DNA from: Akkermansiaceae bacterium
GTDB taxonomy: Bacteria > Verrucomicrobiota > Verrucomicrobiia > Verrucomicrobiales > Akkermansiaceae
DNA length: 10,922 bases
Reading direction: 5' to 3'
Assembly (NCBI GenBank): GCA_023300065.1
Contig: JALZWJ010000107.1
Location: forward strand, 1 to 10,922
A program made the position numbers and the translations under genes. Shown piece after piece: positions 1 to 6,272 of this stretch (within the stretch, counting starts at the first letter, position 1; each line of letters starts with the position of its first letter). The notes beneath the pieces were generated by a model. That model ran no database searches, was not told the origin of the DNA, and was given only the letters and a program-made list of their open reading frames with translations.

Positions 1-303
1 GTGCTTACGCAGTTCGTCGTCGTTGAGAAAGGGGAGTCTGATGGAGGAGAGGAGGTTGCCACCATTGCGCTCGAAGACTTCATGGAGGAGATCTTCAATT
101 TCCTCGGGCGACTTCGAATCGCTATAAGCAAAGCGGAGGTTGCGCAGGACGATGCGGCGATATTTGGGGAGGATGCGGATGGCGATGCGTCCGAGGAATT
201 CGCCGAGCGAGACGGTGCTTCTCACCGAGAGGCCACGCAGTGCTGTTTCGAAGACACGGTAGAATCCGTATTCGATGCGGTGGCTGATCTTGATGCGTGG
301 CAC
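1..303 (-). CDS. Lipid A biosynthesis acyltransferase (LpxL/HtrB family), N-terminal part
   Basis: This gene is cut by the left edge of the window; 101 codons are visible. The protein begins VPRIKISHRIEYGFYRVFET and continues with segments like GEFLGRIAIRILPKYRRIVL and RNLRFAYSDSKSPEE. This is the typical N-terminal pattern of LpxL/HtrB-type lysophospholipid acyltransferases: an amphipathic stretch, then 'RR..L.NL..aFp..s..E'. Family members add a secondary acyl chain to lipid A at the inner membrane. The catalytic HX4D/E motif would lie beyond the window, so activity cannot be judged. The GTG start at 303 is chosen because the reading frame offers no ATG nearby and the homology-like region begins here. 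It follows the mannosyltransferase stop by only 5 bp, so it is almost surely in the same transcript. No Shine-Dalgarno site precedes it. Confidence 0.8.
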   Translation of the reverse strand, partial: MPRIKISHRIEYGFYRVFETALRGLSVRSTVSLGEFLGRIAIRILPKYRRIVLRNLRFAYSDSKSPEEIEDLLHEVFERNGGNLLSSIRLPFLNDDELRKH

Positions 304-308
304 GGGTC

Positions 309-1343
309 TTAAGATGTTTGGACTTTGCGGTAGAAGTCGCAGAGCGATTGAGCTTCTTGATCGATGGTGTAGTTCGCCTCGACATGTGCGCGTCCTGTTT
401 TGCCCATTTCTAACAGTTTGTCATGATCGGAGATGAGAGTGGCGAGCTTTTCGTGGGTTGCGGTGACGTTATCGCAGGGGACGGTGAAGCCGTGGACGCC
501 TTCGGAGATAATGTCCTGCCAAGCTCCGGCGTGGGAGGCTAGGACGGCGCATTGGCAGGCCATGGCTTCTGGGACGGTGAGGCCGAAGCCCTCGTTCCGT
601 GAGAGGGCGGCGACGAGGGACATGCCTTGGAAGAGGGCTGGGAGCTCGGAGCCGGGGCGTTTGCCGTGGAAGATGATGCGCTGGGTGAGGCCTGCGGCGT
701 CGATCTTGGCTTGGAGGTCTTTTTGGTAGTCGCGGAATTTTGGGGTGGTTTCACCGACGATGATGATGGTGGGGGCGGGGTCGTTTTTGAGGAGGGGGAG
801 GGCGGCGTCGATGAGGAGGTCGATCCCTTTTTGAGGACGGACGCGGCCGAAGATCCCGATGCCGTAATCGCCGGGGAAGCCGAGGGATTTCCAGGCTGAT
901 TTTTTATCAACTGGTGGTTGGAAGCGGTGGAGATCGATGCCGTGAGGGATCATGACGTCGGCCTTTTTTTCGAGGTAAGATTGGGCTCCTGAGCAGGTGG
1001 TGATGATGCCATCCATCTGGCTCATGAGCCAGCGGGTGAAGCGGGAGTGGTGGCGCTGGGCGGTGGAGGTGAAGACGATTTTAAGGGGGGCGCCGAGCTT
1101 GCGGGCGGCGAGGGCTTGGATCATTTCATCATTCCGCCGGGCGTGGAAAAGGCGGGTGGGGGTGCCTTTGGTGTGGATGAGTTGGCGGAAGGTGAGGGTG
1201 GGGGTGCTGGTTGGGAGGTGGTGGCCTCCGAGGACGGCGAGGGGCATGCGTGCCGCGACCTCTGGGAGGGTCTGGAGCATGGTGGAGGTGACGCCGGAGA
1301 AGCGCTTATTCGAGTTGCCGAGGATGAGTCTGGGGTGGTCCAT
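309..1343 (-). CDS. GT4-family glycosyltransferase, LpcC/LpsB-like LPS core mannosyltransferase
   Basis: The 344-residue protein is a GT-B fold glycosyltransferase of family GT4. The N-terminal motif near residues 14-23 (RFSGVTSTML) and the C-terminal half are typical of rhizobial LpcC/LpsB, which transfer mannose from GDP-mannose to the LPS inner core on the cytoplasmic side of the inner membrane. Visible landmarks are IPHGIDLHRF at 132-141, the GRVRPQKGIDLL phosphate/nucleotide loop at 166-177 and the E-x7-E motif NEGFGLTVPEAM with Glu251 and Glu259. The ATG start lies 1 bp after the stop of the upstream membrane protein gene, and the lipid A acyltransferase follows after 5 bp. The same run begins with manC, which makes GDP-mannose; this supports mannose as donor by context. 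The exact acceptor is inference. No transmembrane segments are evident. Confidence 0.85.
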   Translation of the reverse strand: MDHPRLILGNSNKRFSGVTSTMLQTLPEVAARMPLAVLGGHHLPTSTPTLTFRQLIHTKGTPTRLFHARRNDEMIQALAARKLGAPLKIVFTSTAQRHHSRFTRWLMSQMDGIITTCSGAQSYLEKKADVMIPHGIDLHRFQPPVDKKSAWKSLGFPGDYGIGIFGRVRPQKGIDLLIDAALPLLKNDPAPTIIIVGETTPKFRDYQKDLQAKIDAAGLTQRIIFHGKRPGSELPALFQGMSLVAALSRNEGFGLTVPEAMACQCAVLASHAGAWQDIISEGVHGFTVPCDNVTATHEKLATLISDHDKLLEMGKTGRAHVEANYTIDQEAQSLCDFYRKVQTS

Positions 1344-1344
1344 G

Positions 1345-1968
1345 CTAGTCGAATTCGGTGGGGTCGTGTGGGCGGTTGGCGAGGCAGAGGCCGATGGTGC
1401 CGACGAGGAGGAGGTAGCAGGCGAGGAGCTCTAGGTAGGCCTCGACGGTGTCTGGGACATCCGGATGGTAGCTCTCGCCCAGTGAGGCCCTCCAGAGTAG
1501 GGAGGTTCCGAGGAAGCGGGCGAGAACGAAGATGAGCATGAAGGCGGAGGCAAAGAAGCCGGCGGCAGGGTGGGAGGAGAATTCGCCAAAAAACTCGCCG
1601 AAGTGTTGGCGGTGTTTTTTGAATTTTAGAAGGACGAAGATGCCGAGGGGGGCGAAGAAATACTCGACGGGGAAATGAGTGGTGGCTTCGATGAGGGAAT
1701 TCGCCTCACCGAGGGCGACGCCGAGAGCGATGGCGCCCATGATTTGGTAGTAGGGGCCGATGCGGCCGGCGGGGAGGGAGGCTCCGAACCAGAAGGCGGA
1801 GGTGGCGAGGAGGAGGGCGAATTGCATGCCCTCGACGATGCCATCCTCGGTGGGGAGGGTGGGGCTCTCTGGGAGCCAGGCGGGGAAGAAGATGGCGACG
1901 GAGCCGAGGACGACGAGGAGGGCCGTGATGAGCGGCTGTTTCCAAGGTTTTTTGGTGGGCGCACTCAC
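1345..1968 (-). CDS. Six-helix integral membrane protein of unknown function
   Basis: I do not recognise this 207-residue protein. It has about six hydrophobic segments, near residues 11-31, 47-64, 71-88, 100-116, 135-156 and 177-197. There is an EDGIVEG motif at 41-47 between helices 1 and 2, an acidic GEANSLIE patch at 88-95 and a basic loop KFKKHRQH at 115-122. The GTG at 1968 is chosen as start: it lies 28 bp after the truA stop, and the frame further upstream runs through truA with low-complexity Pro/Ser sequence that is plainly a shadow. The stop is 1 bp before the mannosyltransferase ATG, which implies coupled expression. The EDG-x-x-E pattern in a small multi-pass protein next to LPS genes suggests an envelope-related role, but that is inference only. 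No Shine-Dalgarno site is seen. Confidence 0.7.
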   Translation of the reverse strand: MSAPTKKPWKQPLITALLVVLGSVAIFFPAWLPESPTLPTEDGIVEGMQFALLLATSAFWFGASLPAGRIGPYYQIMGAIALGVALGEANSLIEATTHFPVEYFFAPLGIFVLLKFKKHRQHFGEFFGEFSSHPAAGFFASAFMLIFVLARFLGTSLLWRASLGESYHPDVPDTVEAYLELLACYLLLVGTIGLCLANRPHDPTEFD

Positions 1969-1996
1969 GATGGTGGGGAGTTTGTGGAAGGGGGGC

Positions 1997-2773
1997 TTAG
2001 GAAGCAAGGTTATCGTAATTGACCTCGAGTAGGGTGAGGCCATCGGCAGGGGCGCAGAGGGGGTGGGTTTGCCCAGTGGGTGGGATTTCGGTGGGGGAGT
2101 GGAGGAGGTTGTAGAGGTCGTCTTGGCGGAGGAAGCCTTGGGAGGCTTGGACGGCGGCGCCGGTGAGGAAGCGGACCATTTTATAGAGGAAGCCATTTCC
2201 GGTGAAGGTGAGGAGGTAGCCTTCTGGGATTTGCTCGAAGTCGGAGCGGGTGATGGTGCGGAGGTAGTCGGTGTCCGCGGTTTCGTTTCCGCGGTTGGCG
2301 GAGAAGGCGCGGAAGTCGTGGGTGCCGAGGTAGAATGCGAGGGCCTCGCGCAGGTCATCTGGGTTGAGCTGGCGTGGGATGTGCCAAGCGCGTTTTGCGA
2401 GGAAGGGGGGGAGAATGGGGGCGAGGGAGAGGTGGTAGGTGTAGGTCTTGGCAAGGGCGGAGAAGCGGGCGTGGAAGTCAGCGGCCACTTCCTCACATTC
2501 TGTGATGCGGATGGTGGGGGGGAGTTTTGTGTTCAGCGCGGGAACCCAGTTAAAGGGGTTCATGGTGAGGTGGTCGGGGGCGTCAAAGTGGGCGACTTGG
2601 CCGAGGGCGTGGACCCCGGCATCAGTGCGACCGGAGCCGTGGAGGCGGACGGGGACCTTCGCGACTTCGGCGAGGGCTTTTTCAATGCGCTCTTGGACGG
2701 TGTCGGTGGCGGGTTGGATTTGCCAACCGGCGAAGTCGGTGCCGCTGTAGGCGATGGTGAGTTTGAGGCGCAT
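1997..2773 (-). CDS. truA: tRNA pseudouridine(38-40) synthase TruA
   Basis: The 258-residue protein is a full-length TruA. The enzyme isomerises uridines 38-40 in the anticodon stem-loop of tRNAs to pseudouridine in the cytoplasm. The start MRLKLTIAYSGTDFAGWQ is the canonical N-terminus, and the active-site motif GSGRTDAGVHA at 46-56 contains the catalytic Asp51. FRAFSANRG and the later GNGFLYKMVR motif are also typical of the family. It lies 10 bp downstream of ruvX in the same direction and 28 bp before the membrane protein gene. The bases before the ATG (CCTTTCCACC) are pyrimidine-rich, with no ribosome binding site, so translation may rely on coupling to ruvX. Nothing is missing compared with the family. 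Confidence 0.97.
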   Translation of the reverse strand: MRLKLTIAYSGTDFAGWQIQPATDTVQERIEKALAEVAKVPVRLHGSGRTDAGVHALGQVAHFDAPDHLTMNPFNWVPALNTKLPPTIRITECEEVAADFHARFSALAKTYTYHLSLAPILPPFLAKRAWHIPRQLNPDDLREALAFYLGTHDFRAFSANRGNETADTDYLRTITRSDFEQIPEGYLLTFTGNGFLYKMVRFLTGAAVQASQGFLRQDDLYNLLHSPTEIPPTGQTHPLCAPADGLTLLEVNYDNLAS

Positions 2774-2783
2774 GGTGGAAAGG

Positions 2784-3194
2784 TTACCAGCCGAGGTAGT
2801 CTTTTAGGATCTCTACGGCGGCGGCTTGGTCGATGATGGATTTTTGTTTTTTGGCGTTTTTGCCAGCTTCTCGGAGTTTGTCGGAGGCGGTGACGGTGGT
2901 GAAGCGTTCGTCGAAATAGGTGAGGGGAATGGGGGAGATTTTCTTGCGGAGTTGCTCGCCGAATTTGCGGACTTTTTTTGAGCTGGTGCCTTCGGAGCCA
3001 TCCATGCGGAGGGGGAGGCCTAGGACGACGGCTTGGATTTTACGCTGGGTGACGAGTTCTAAGATGCGTGGGATGATTTCGGTTTTCCGGCAGTCGATGG
3101 TCTCGACCGGATGGGTGCCAATGCCGAATTCATCCGTGGCGGCGATGCCGATGCGGGCGTCTCCGTGGTCGATGGCGAGGATGGGGTGGGTCAT
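2784..3194 (-). CDS. ruvX: RuvX/YqgF-family RNase H-fold nuclease (pre-16S rRNA processing / Holliday junction resolvase-like)
   Basis: The 136-residue protein has the whole YqgF signature: ILAIDHGDARIGIA at 5-18 with Asp9, then LGLPLRMDGSEG, YFDERFTT, and DQAAAVEIL near the C-terminus carrying the last acidic residue. Members of this RNase H-like family mature the 5' end of 16S rRNA in E. coli and have been proposed as alternative Holliday junction resolvases. Length and motifs are normal, so it should be active. It starts with ATG 18 bp after the toxin gene and ends 10 bp before truA. Just upstream of the start the mRNA reads CTCCTCC, the opposite of a Shine-Dalgarno site, so initiation is unlikely to use 16S pairing. 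Confidence 0.95.
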   Translation of the reverse strand: MTHPILAIDHGDARIGIAATDEFGIGTHPVETIDCRKTEIIPRILELVTQRKIQAVVLGLPLRMDGSEGTSSKKVRKFGEQLRKKISPIPLTYFDERFTTVTASDKLREAGKNAKKQKSIIDQAAAVEILKDYLGW

Positions 3195-3212
3195 TGTTTA
3201 TCGTTGGAGGAG

Positions 3213-3488
3213 TCAAAAACGAGGAAGCTGGCGGCGATCATGTCTGATGACTAAAATACCGATCCAGTCCCCATCGACTTCGTAGATAATATGGTAGGGA
3301 AACCCCCGAAGGTTGCAACGGCGGAAGCGATTTCCGTATGGATGAAAGCGGAGTGGGTTTTCTTTGATTTGCTCATCGGCGGTTTCGACCGCTTGGAGAA
3401 ATTTATCTCCGACGATGTTGGATTTGCTGTCGAAGAATTTGACAGCATCTGCGAGGTCCTCCTCAACTTTCGGGTGCGTGATAAGCAT
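3213..3488 (-). CDS. RelE/ParE-family type II toxin
   Basis: The 91-residue protein MLITHPKVEEDLADAVKFF... matches the RelE/ParE toxin fold. It has an N-terminal helical part (EDLADAVKFFDSKS), then the RFHPYGNRFRRCNLRGFPYH region and a C-terminal strand pair ending in RHDRRQ. The 'FPYHIIYEV....I.VLVIRH.RR' pattern is typical of this family. Family members either cleave mRNA at the ribosome (RelE) or poison gyrase (ParE); the sequence does not let me choose. The ATG overlaps the antitoxin stop (TGATG), so translation is coupled and antitoxin is made first. An in-frame TTG one codon upstream at 3491 is less likely as the start. ruvX follows 18 bp downstream. Nothing looks broken. Confidence 0.88.
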   Translation of the reverse strand: MLITHPKVEEDLADAVKFFDSKSNIVGDKFLQAVETADEQIKENPLRFHPYGNRFRRCNLRGFPYHIIYEVDGDWIGILVIRHDRRQLPRF

Positions 3489-3706
3489 CAAGCGTTTTTC
3501 CTGGAGGCTTTGACTCGTGCGATGACTTCCTCGAATGGGATACCCCGAACTTTGCCGCTTTTCATCTCCTCACTGCGGCGGCGTACGATTTCTAGGCCTT
3601 CTTGATCGTAGGCTTTTTGGTCCTGCTCGCGGAGGTATGAGGAGAGCTCTGCTTTGTCCTCTGTGGAGAGGGTTTCGACAAATTCAACGATGCGCTCTTT
3701 TAACAT
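3488..3706 (-). CDS. Antitoxin, putative addiction module component family
   Basis: The 72-residue acidic, helical protein carries a C-terminal motif, SGKVRGIPFEEVIARVKASR, characteristic of the 'putative addiction module component' antitoxins that pair with RelE/ParE toxins. The N-terminal half (LKERIVEFVETLSTEDKAEL) resembles the usual short helical domain of these proteins. The C-terminal part is expected to wrap around the toxin. It starts with ATG only 8 bp after the manC stop. A perfect TATAAT lies 7 nt before the ATG (see the promoter entry), so it may be transcribed on its own as a leaderless message as well as by read-through from manC. Its stop overlaps the toxin start by one base, the usual arrangement for such pairs. 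Confidence 0.87.
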   Translation of the reverse strand: MLKERIVEFVETLSTEDKAELSSYLREQDQKAYDQEGLEIVRRRSEEMKSGKVRGIPFEEVIARVKASRKNA

Positions 3707-3713
3707 AGTTAAG

Positions 3714-3743
3714 ATTATAGCAGATTTTTCGGCAGCTGGTCAC
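3714..3743 (-). promoter_or_regulatory. Candidate promoter of the toxin-antitoxin pair
   Basis: Read on the minus strand, a perfect TATAAT (3719-3714) is preceded after 18 bp by GTGACC (3743-3738, four of six bases of TTGACA). The -10 box overlaps the manC stop codon and lies 7 nt before the antitoxin ATG, so transcription would begin at or next to the ATG and give a leaderless mRNA. This is inferred from sequence alone. Confidence 0.45.
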
Positions 3744-4785
3744 TGAGTTTTTTGATGTCGTCGGCTTGGTGGCGGTTGGCGATGAGGAGGGCGTCTTCGG
3801 TTTGGACGACGATGAGGTCATCGACTCCAAGGAGGGCGATGCGGGAGTCATTGCGGTCGTTGAAGATGATGTTGTTCTCGGACTCGATCTGGGTGATTTC
3901 GCCGTTGGTTTGATTTCCTTCGCCTTGGGTGTCTAGGTATTTGGCGATGGAGATCCAGGAGCCGACGTCATCCCAGTCGAAGGTGGCTTCGATGTTAAGG
4001 ACGCGGGAGGCTTTTTCCATGAGGGCGTAGTCGATGGAGATGGGGGTGAGGTCGGGGAATTTTTCGGCGATGGTGGCGGAGACGTCGGGGGAGTCTTTGA
4101 GTTCATCGATAAAGCCAGCGAGCTGTGGGGTGTGTTGGCGGAGTTCGGCGGTGACGGTCTTGAGCGACCAGACGAACATGCCGGCGTTCCAGGCGAAGTT
4201 GCCTTGGCGGAGGAATTGTTCAGCGAGCTCGGGGTTGGGCTTTTCACGGAAGCAGGTGACTTCGAAGGGCTCGTGCGTGGTGCTGAAGTCGAGTTTCGCG
4301 GATGGCCCGCGCTCGATGTATCCGTAGGAGGGGCAGGGCCAGGTGGGCTTGATGCCGATGGTGACGAGGGCGTCGGTCTGGGCTGCGATGTTGAGGGTGT
4401 CTGCGAGGACGGATTGGAAAGAGGCGGTGTCTTGGATGAGTTGATCAGAGGGGAGGACGACCATGGTGGCGTCTGGATCACGAGCGGCGACGAGGCCGAT
4501 GCCTAGGGCGACGGCAGGCGCGGTGTCGCGCTTTGCGGGCTCAGCATAGATGTTTCCGGCGGGGAGCATGTGGGCTACTTTGCGCACTTCTTCTTCTTGC
4601 AGGGCGTTGGTGAGGATGAGGATATTTTCGATGGGGATGAGGCCTTGTAGGCGGGTGATGGTCTGGTCGAGGAGGGTGGTTTCGTCGAATAGGTTGAGCA
4701 GTTGCTTTGGTTTAGCGTTGCGGCTTAGGGGCCAGAAGCGGGTGCCGCTGCCACCAGCGAGAATTAGGGCGTATTGGTTGCTCAT
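3715..4785 (-). CDS. manC: Mannose-1-phosphate guanylyltransferase (GDP-mannose pyrophosphorylase)
   Basis: The 356-residue cytoplasmic enzyme makes GDP-mannose from GTP and mannose-1-phosphate, the donor for mannosylated LPS and polysaccharides. The nucleotidyltransferase signature LAGGSGTRFWPLSR is at 9-22, followed by PAKRDTAPA at 83-91, the LPSDQLI metal/nucleotide region at 111-117, FREKPNPELAEQF at 179-191, NAGMFVW at 200-206, SIDYALMEKA at 250-259 and FDWDDVGSW at 269-277. It stops after the left-handed beta-helix-like region and lacks the C-terminal cupin phosphomannose isomerase domain of bifunctional ManC/AlgA, so the isomerase must be encoded elsewhere. It is the first gene of an eight-gene minus-strand run that contains a mannosyltransferase. 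A TTGACA promoter lies just upstream. No Shine-Dalgarno site is visible before the ATG. Confidence 0.95.
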   Translation of the reverse strand: MSNQYALILAGGSGTRFWPLSRNAKPKQLLNLFDETTLLDQTITRLQGLIPIENILILTNALQEEEVRKVAHMLPAGNIYAEPAKRDTAPAVALGIGLVAARDPDATMVVLPSDQLIQDTASFQSVLADTLNIAAQTDALVTIGIKPTWPCPSYGYIERGPSAKLDFSTTHEPFEVTCFREKPNPELAEQFLRQGNFAWNAGMFVWSLKTVTAELRQHTPQLAGFIDELKDSPDVSATIAEKFPDLTPISIDYALMEKASRVLNIEATFDWDDVGSWISIAKYLDTQGEGNQTNGEITQIESENNIIFNDRNDSRIALLGVDDLIVVQTEDALLIANRHQADDIKKLSDQLPKNLL

Positions 4786-4792
4786 TGGGGTG

Positions 4793-4821
4793 ATTCAATA
4801 AGGAGATGGGGGGCTTGTCAA
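4793..4821 (-). promoter_or_regulatory. Candidate sigma-70 promoter of the manC run
   Basis: On the minus strand, TTGACA (4821-4816, six of six) is followed after exactly 17 bp by TTGAAT (4798-4793, four of six of TATAAT). Only 7 nt separate the -10 box from the manC ATG, so the start of transcription should fall at about the A of the ATG, which predicts a leaderless transcript. There is no purine-rich ribosome binding site in the 7 nt (CACCCCA). Confidence 0.6.
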
Positions 4822-4841
4822 AACTCCCTGTACTTTTTGAT

Positions 4842-4870
4842 TTGGGATGTTTTGTGCTCTGAGGTAAGAT
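4842..4870 (+). promoter_or_regulatory. Candidate promoter of the small membrane protein gene
   Basis: TTGGGA (4842-4847, four of six) and TAAGAT (4865-4870, four of six) are 17 bp apart, and the -10 box ends 6 nt before the ATG at 4877. Again this predicts a leaderless message. The -10 box lies inside a perfect palindrome (4861-4876), which would let a bound protein block RNA polymerase. The match is moderate and not proven. Confidence 0.4.
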
Positions 4871-4876
4871 TACCTC
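4861..4876. promoter_or_regulatory. Perfect 16-bp palindrome abutting a start codon, candidate operator
   Basis: GAGGTAAGATTACCTC has two perfect 7-bp arms (GAGGTAA / TTACCTC) around a 2-bp centre and ends exactly at the base before the ATG at 4877. It covers the candidate -10 box and the predicted transcription start. That position suits a dimeric repressor. If it is transcribed from further upstream, it could instead form an RNA hairpin that masks the start. Which protein binds it cannot be told. Confidence 0.5.
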
Positions 4877-5197
4877 ATGAACGACTCTTATGAAGAACGC
4901 GACTGGGTGGATACGACGGCGGCATTTGCTCCGGCAGTGCTGGGCGTGGCTGCGGGGATTTTAGTTTCTGAGGCGATGAGTGCTAGGGCGCGTCGGCCGA
5001 TTGGTCTTTCTCTTGCCTGTCTGGGATTGGCTGCTCTGACGCCGATGTTGGTCGAGACTGCGGTGAAGAAAGTGAAGGGTCCTGGAACTCGCCGTGGATC
5101 ACTGCGGACTCTCCGTGGGATCCGTGATCACGGGTTGCAGGCTCGTGAGATCAGCTACGTGGAAGAAGAGCTGGGTGAGGAATTGGGCGTTGGTTAG
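4877..5197 (+). CDS. Small membrane protein of unknown function
   Basis: I do not recognise this 106-residue protein. It has a short acidic N-terminus (MNDSYEERDW), two hydrophobic segments near residues 14-34 and 41-61 joined by a basic loop (ARARR), then a basic stretch (KKVKGPGTRRGSLRTLRGIR) and an acidic C-terminal end (EEELGEELG). This suggests a two-pass inner membrane protein with a charged cytoplasmic tail. The ATG is supported by the promoter-like boxes 6 nt upstream and by the lack of any other start close by. It diverges from manC and converges with rfbB, whose stop is 5 bp away. Its base composition is more strand-balanced than that of manC. It seems a real but lineage-specific gene. 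Confidence 0.65.
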   Translation: MNDSYEERDWVDTTAAFAPAVLGVAAGILVSEAMSARARRPIGLSLACLGLAALTPMLVETAVKKVKGPGTRRGSLRTLRGIRDHGLQAREISYVEEELGEELGVG

Positions 5198-5202
5198 GCC
5201 GC

Positions 5203-6171
5203 TTAATCTTCGCTGGGCCTCAAGGTCTGGCTCATTTCCCGCACCGCGGCTTCGAAGCCGGAACGGAAGGGGATGCGTGCGCGCCATTCGAGTTCGACGA
5301 GTGCGAGGCGGACATTGAGTGCGTAGCGGTCATCGTGGCCCAGGCGGTCTTCGACGTGAGTCATGAGTGACTCGGGTTTGTGAAGTTGTTTCAGGATGGT
5401 GCGAATGATGCCGAGGTTCGTCCGCTCACATTTCGCTCCGAGGTGGTAAACGCGGTTGGGGAAGCCTTTCTCAAAAGTGGCAATCAGGCCGAGGGCGCAG
5501 TCATCGACATGAATCCAATCTCGGATTTGTCGACCTGACCCGTAGACGGGGAGGGGGGCATCGCGCAGAGCTTGGTAGATCATGCGGGGGATGAGTTTTT
5601 CGGGATGTTGGCGTGGGCCGTAATTATTAGTGCAACGAGCGATTACGACATCTTGCCCGTAGGTGATGTGGGCGGCTTGGACGAGAAGGTCGGCCCCGGC
5701 TTTACTCGCAGAGTAGGGGGATGATGGCTTTAGTTTTTGAGACTCGTCAGCTTGCTTTGGAAAGGGAATGGGGCCGTAGACCTCATCGGTAGAGCATTGA
5801 AGTAAAGGCACTTTCAGGTCACGAGTGGCCTCTAGGATGACGGCCGTGCCCCCGATGTTGGCGATGGTGAATTCGGCGGGTCGTGCAATGGAGCGGTCGA
5901 CGTGGGACTCTGCGGCAAGATGCATCACGCCAGTGCATTTAAATTCTTGGAGTAAGCGAGTCACCAGTTCGCGGTCTAGAATATTACCTTCCACGAAATG
6001 AAAACGTGGATCGCGATCTGAGCCGACGAGGTTTCCTCGATTCCCCGCGTATGTGAGGGCGTCTAGGACGACCAAGGACTCAACTTCAGGTCGTTCTAAG
6101 AGCTTCCTAACTAAGGTGGATCCGATGAACCCAGCCCCGCCGGTGACAAGAATAGAATTCAATGAACGCAC
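5203..6171 (-). CDS. rfbB: dTDP-glucose 4,6-dehydratase
   Basis: The 322-residue extended short-chain dehydrogenase converts dTDP-glucose to dTDP-4-keto-6-deoxyglucose, the second step towards dTDP-rhamnose and related O-antigen sugars. The NAD-binding glycine motif VTGGAGFIGS is at 9-18, followed by HLAAESHVDRSI at 84-95, the catalytic STDEVYG at 127-133 (Thr128, Asp129, Glu130), YSASK with Tyr153 and Lys157, and NNYGPRQHPEKLIP. The C-terminal motif normally read as DRPGHDxRYA is DRLGHDDRYA here, and LGW is LEW, so that end diverges a little. The GTG start is the furthest possible one, since a stop lies four codons upstream in frame; a TTG three codons later is an alternative. No rfbA, rfbC or rfbD lies next to it in the window. 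The gene diverges from the lipoprotein gene. Confidence 0.93.
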   Translation of the reverse strand: MRSLNSILVTGGAGFIGSTLVRKLLERPEVESLVVLDALTYAGNRGNLVGSDRDPRFHFVEGNILDRELVTRLLQEFKCTGVMHLAAESHVDRSIARPAEFTIANIGGTAVILEATRDLKVPLLQCSTDEVYGPIPFPKQADESQKLKPSSPYSASKAGADLLVQAAHITYGQDVVIARCTNNYGPRQHPEKLIPRMIYQALRDAPLPVYGSGRQIRDWIHVDDCALGLIATFEKGFPNRVYHLGAKCERTNLGIIRTILKQLHKPESLMTHVEDRLGHDDRYALNVRLALVELEWRARIPFRSGFEAAVREMSQTLRPSED

Positions 6172-6235
6172 GTTCGAAAACTACAGCTCTCACTAGTTTA
6201 TGAAAGCGAAACATTTAAGGTGGGAAGGAATCAGA

Positions 6236-6264
6236 TTGACCGAATGGTGAGTCTATGGTCGATT
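6236..6264 (+). promoter_or_regulatory. Weak candidate promoter of the SH3-like lipoprotein gene
   Basis: TTGACC (6236-6241, five of six) is followed after 17 bp by TCGATT (6259-6264, three of six). The -10 box ends 8 nt before the ATG at 6273. If real, this supports 6273 as the start and a leaderless or nearly leaderless message. The -10 match is poor. Confidence 0.25.
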
Positions 6265-6272
6265 TGAGAGTA

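Noticed and set aside
1969..2496. The open frame of the six-helix protein extends far upstream on the minus strand, to 2496.
   Set aside because: The extra part lies inside truA in another frame and is low-complexity Pro/Ser/Thr sequence; truA is certain, so the extension is a shadow.
2063..2836. A 257-codon plus-strand open frame opposite truA and ruvX.
   Set aside because: It is Gly/Glu/Val-rich, the typical antisense of C-rich coding DNA, and overlaps two certain genes completely. Similar antisense frames at 1047-1535, 4132-4506 and 7297-7803 were dropped for the same reason.
5196..5220. AGGCC / GGCCT arms between the small membrane protein gene and rfbB as a convergent terminator.
   Set aside because: The stem is short, has a 15-nt loop and no T-run on either strand; it is weak evidence.
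6164..6175. Inverted repeat GAACG-CA-CGTTC over the rfbB GTG start.
   Set aside because: The arms are only 5 bp and the start codon itself is uncertain, so it may be chance.
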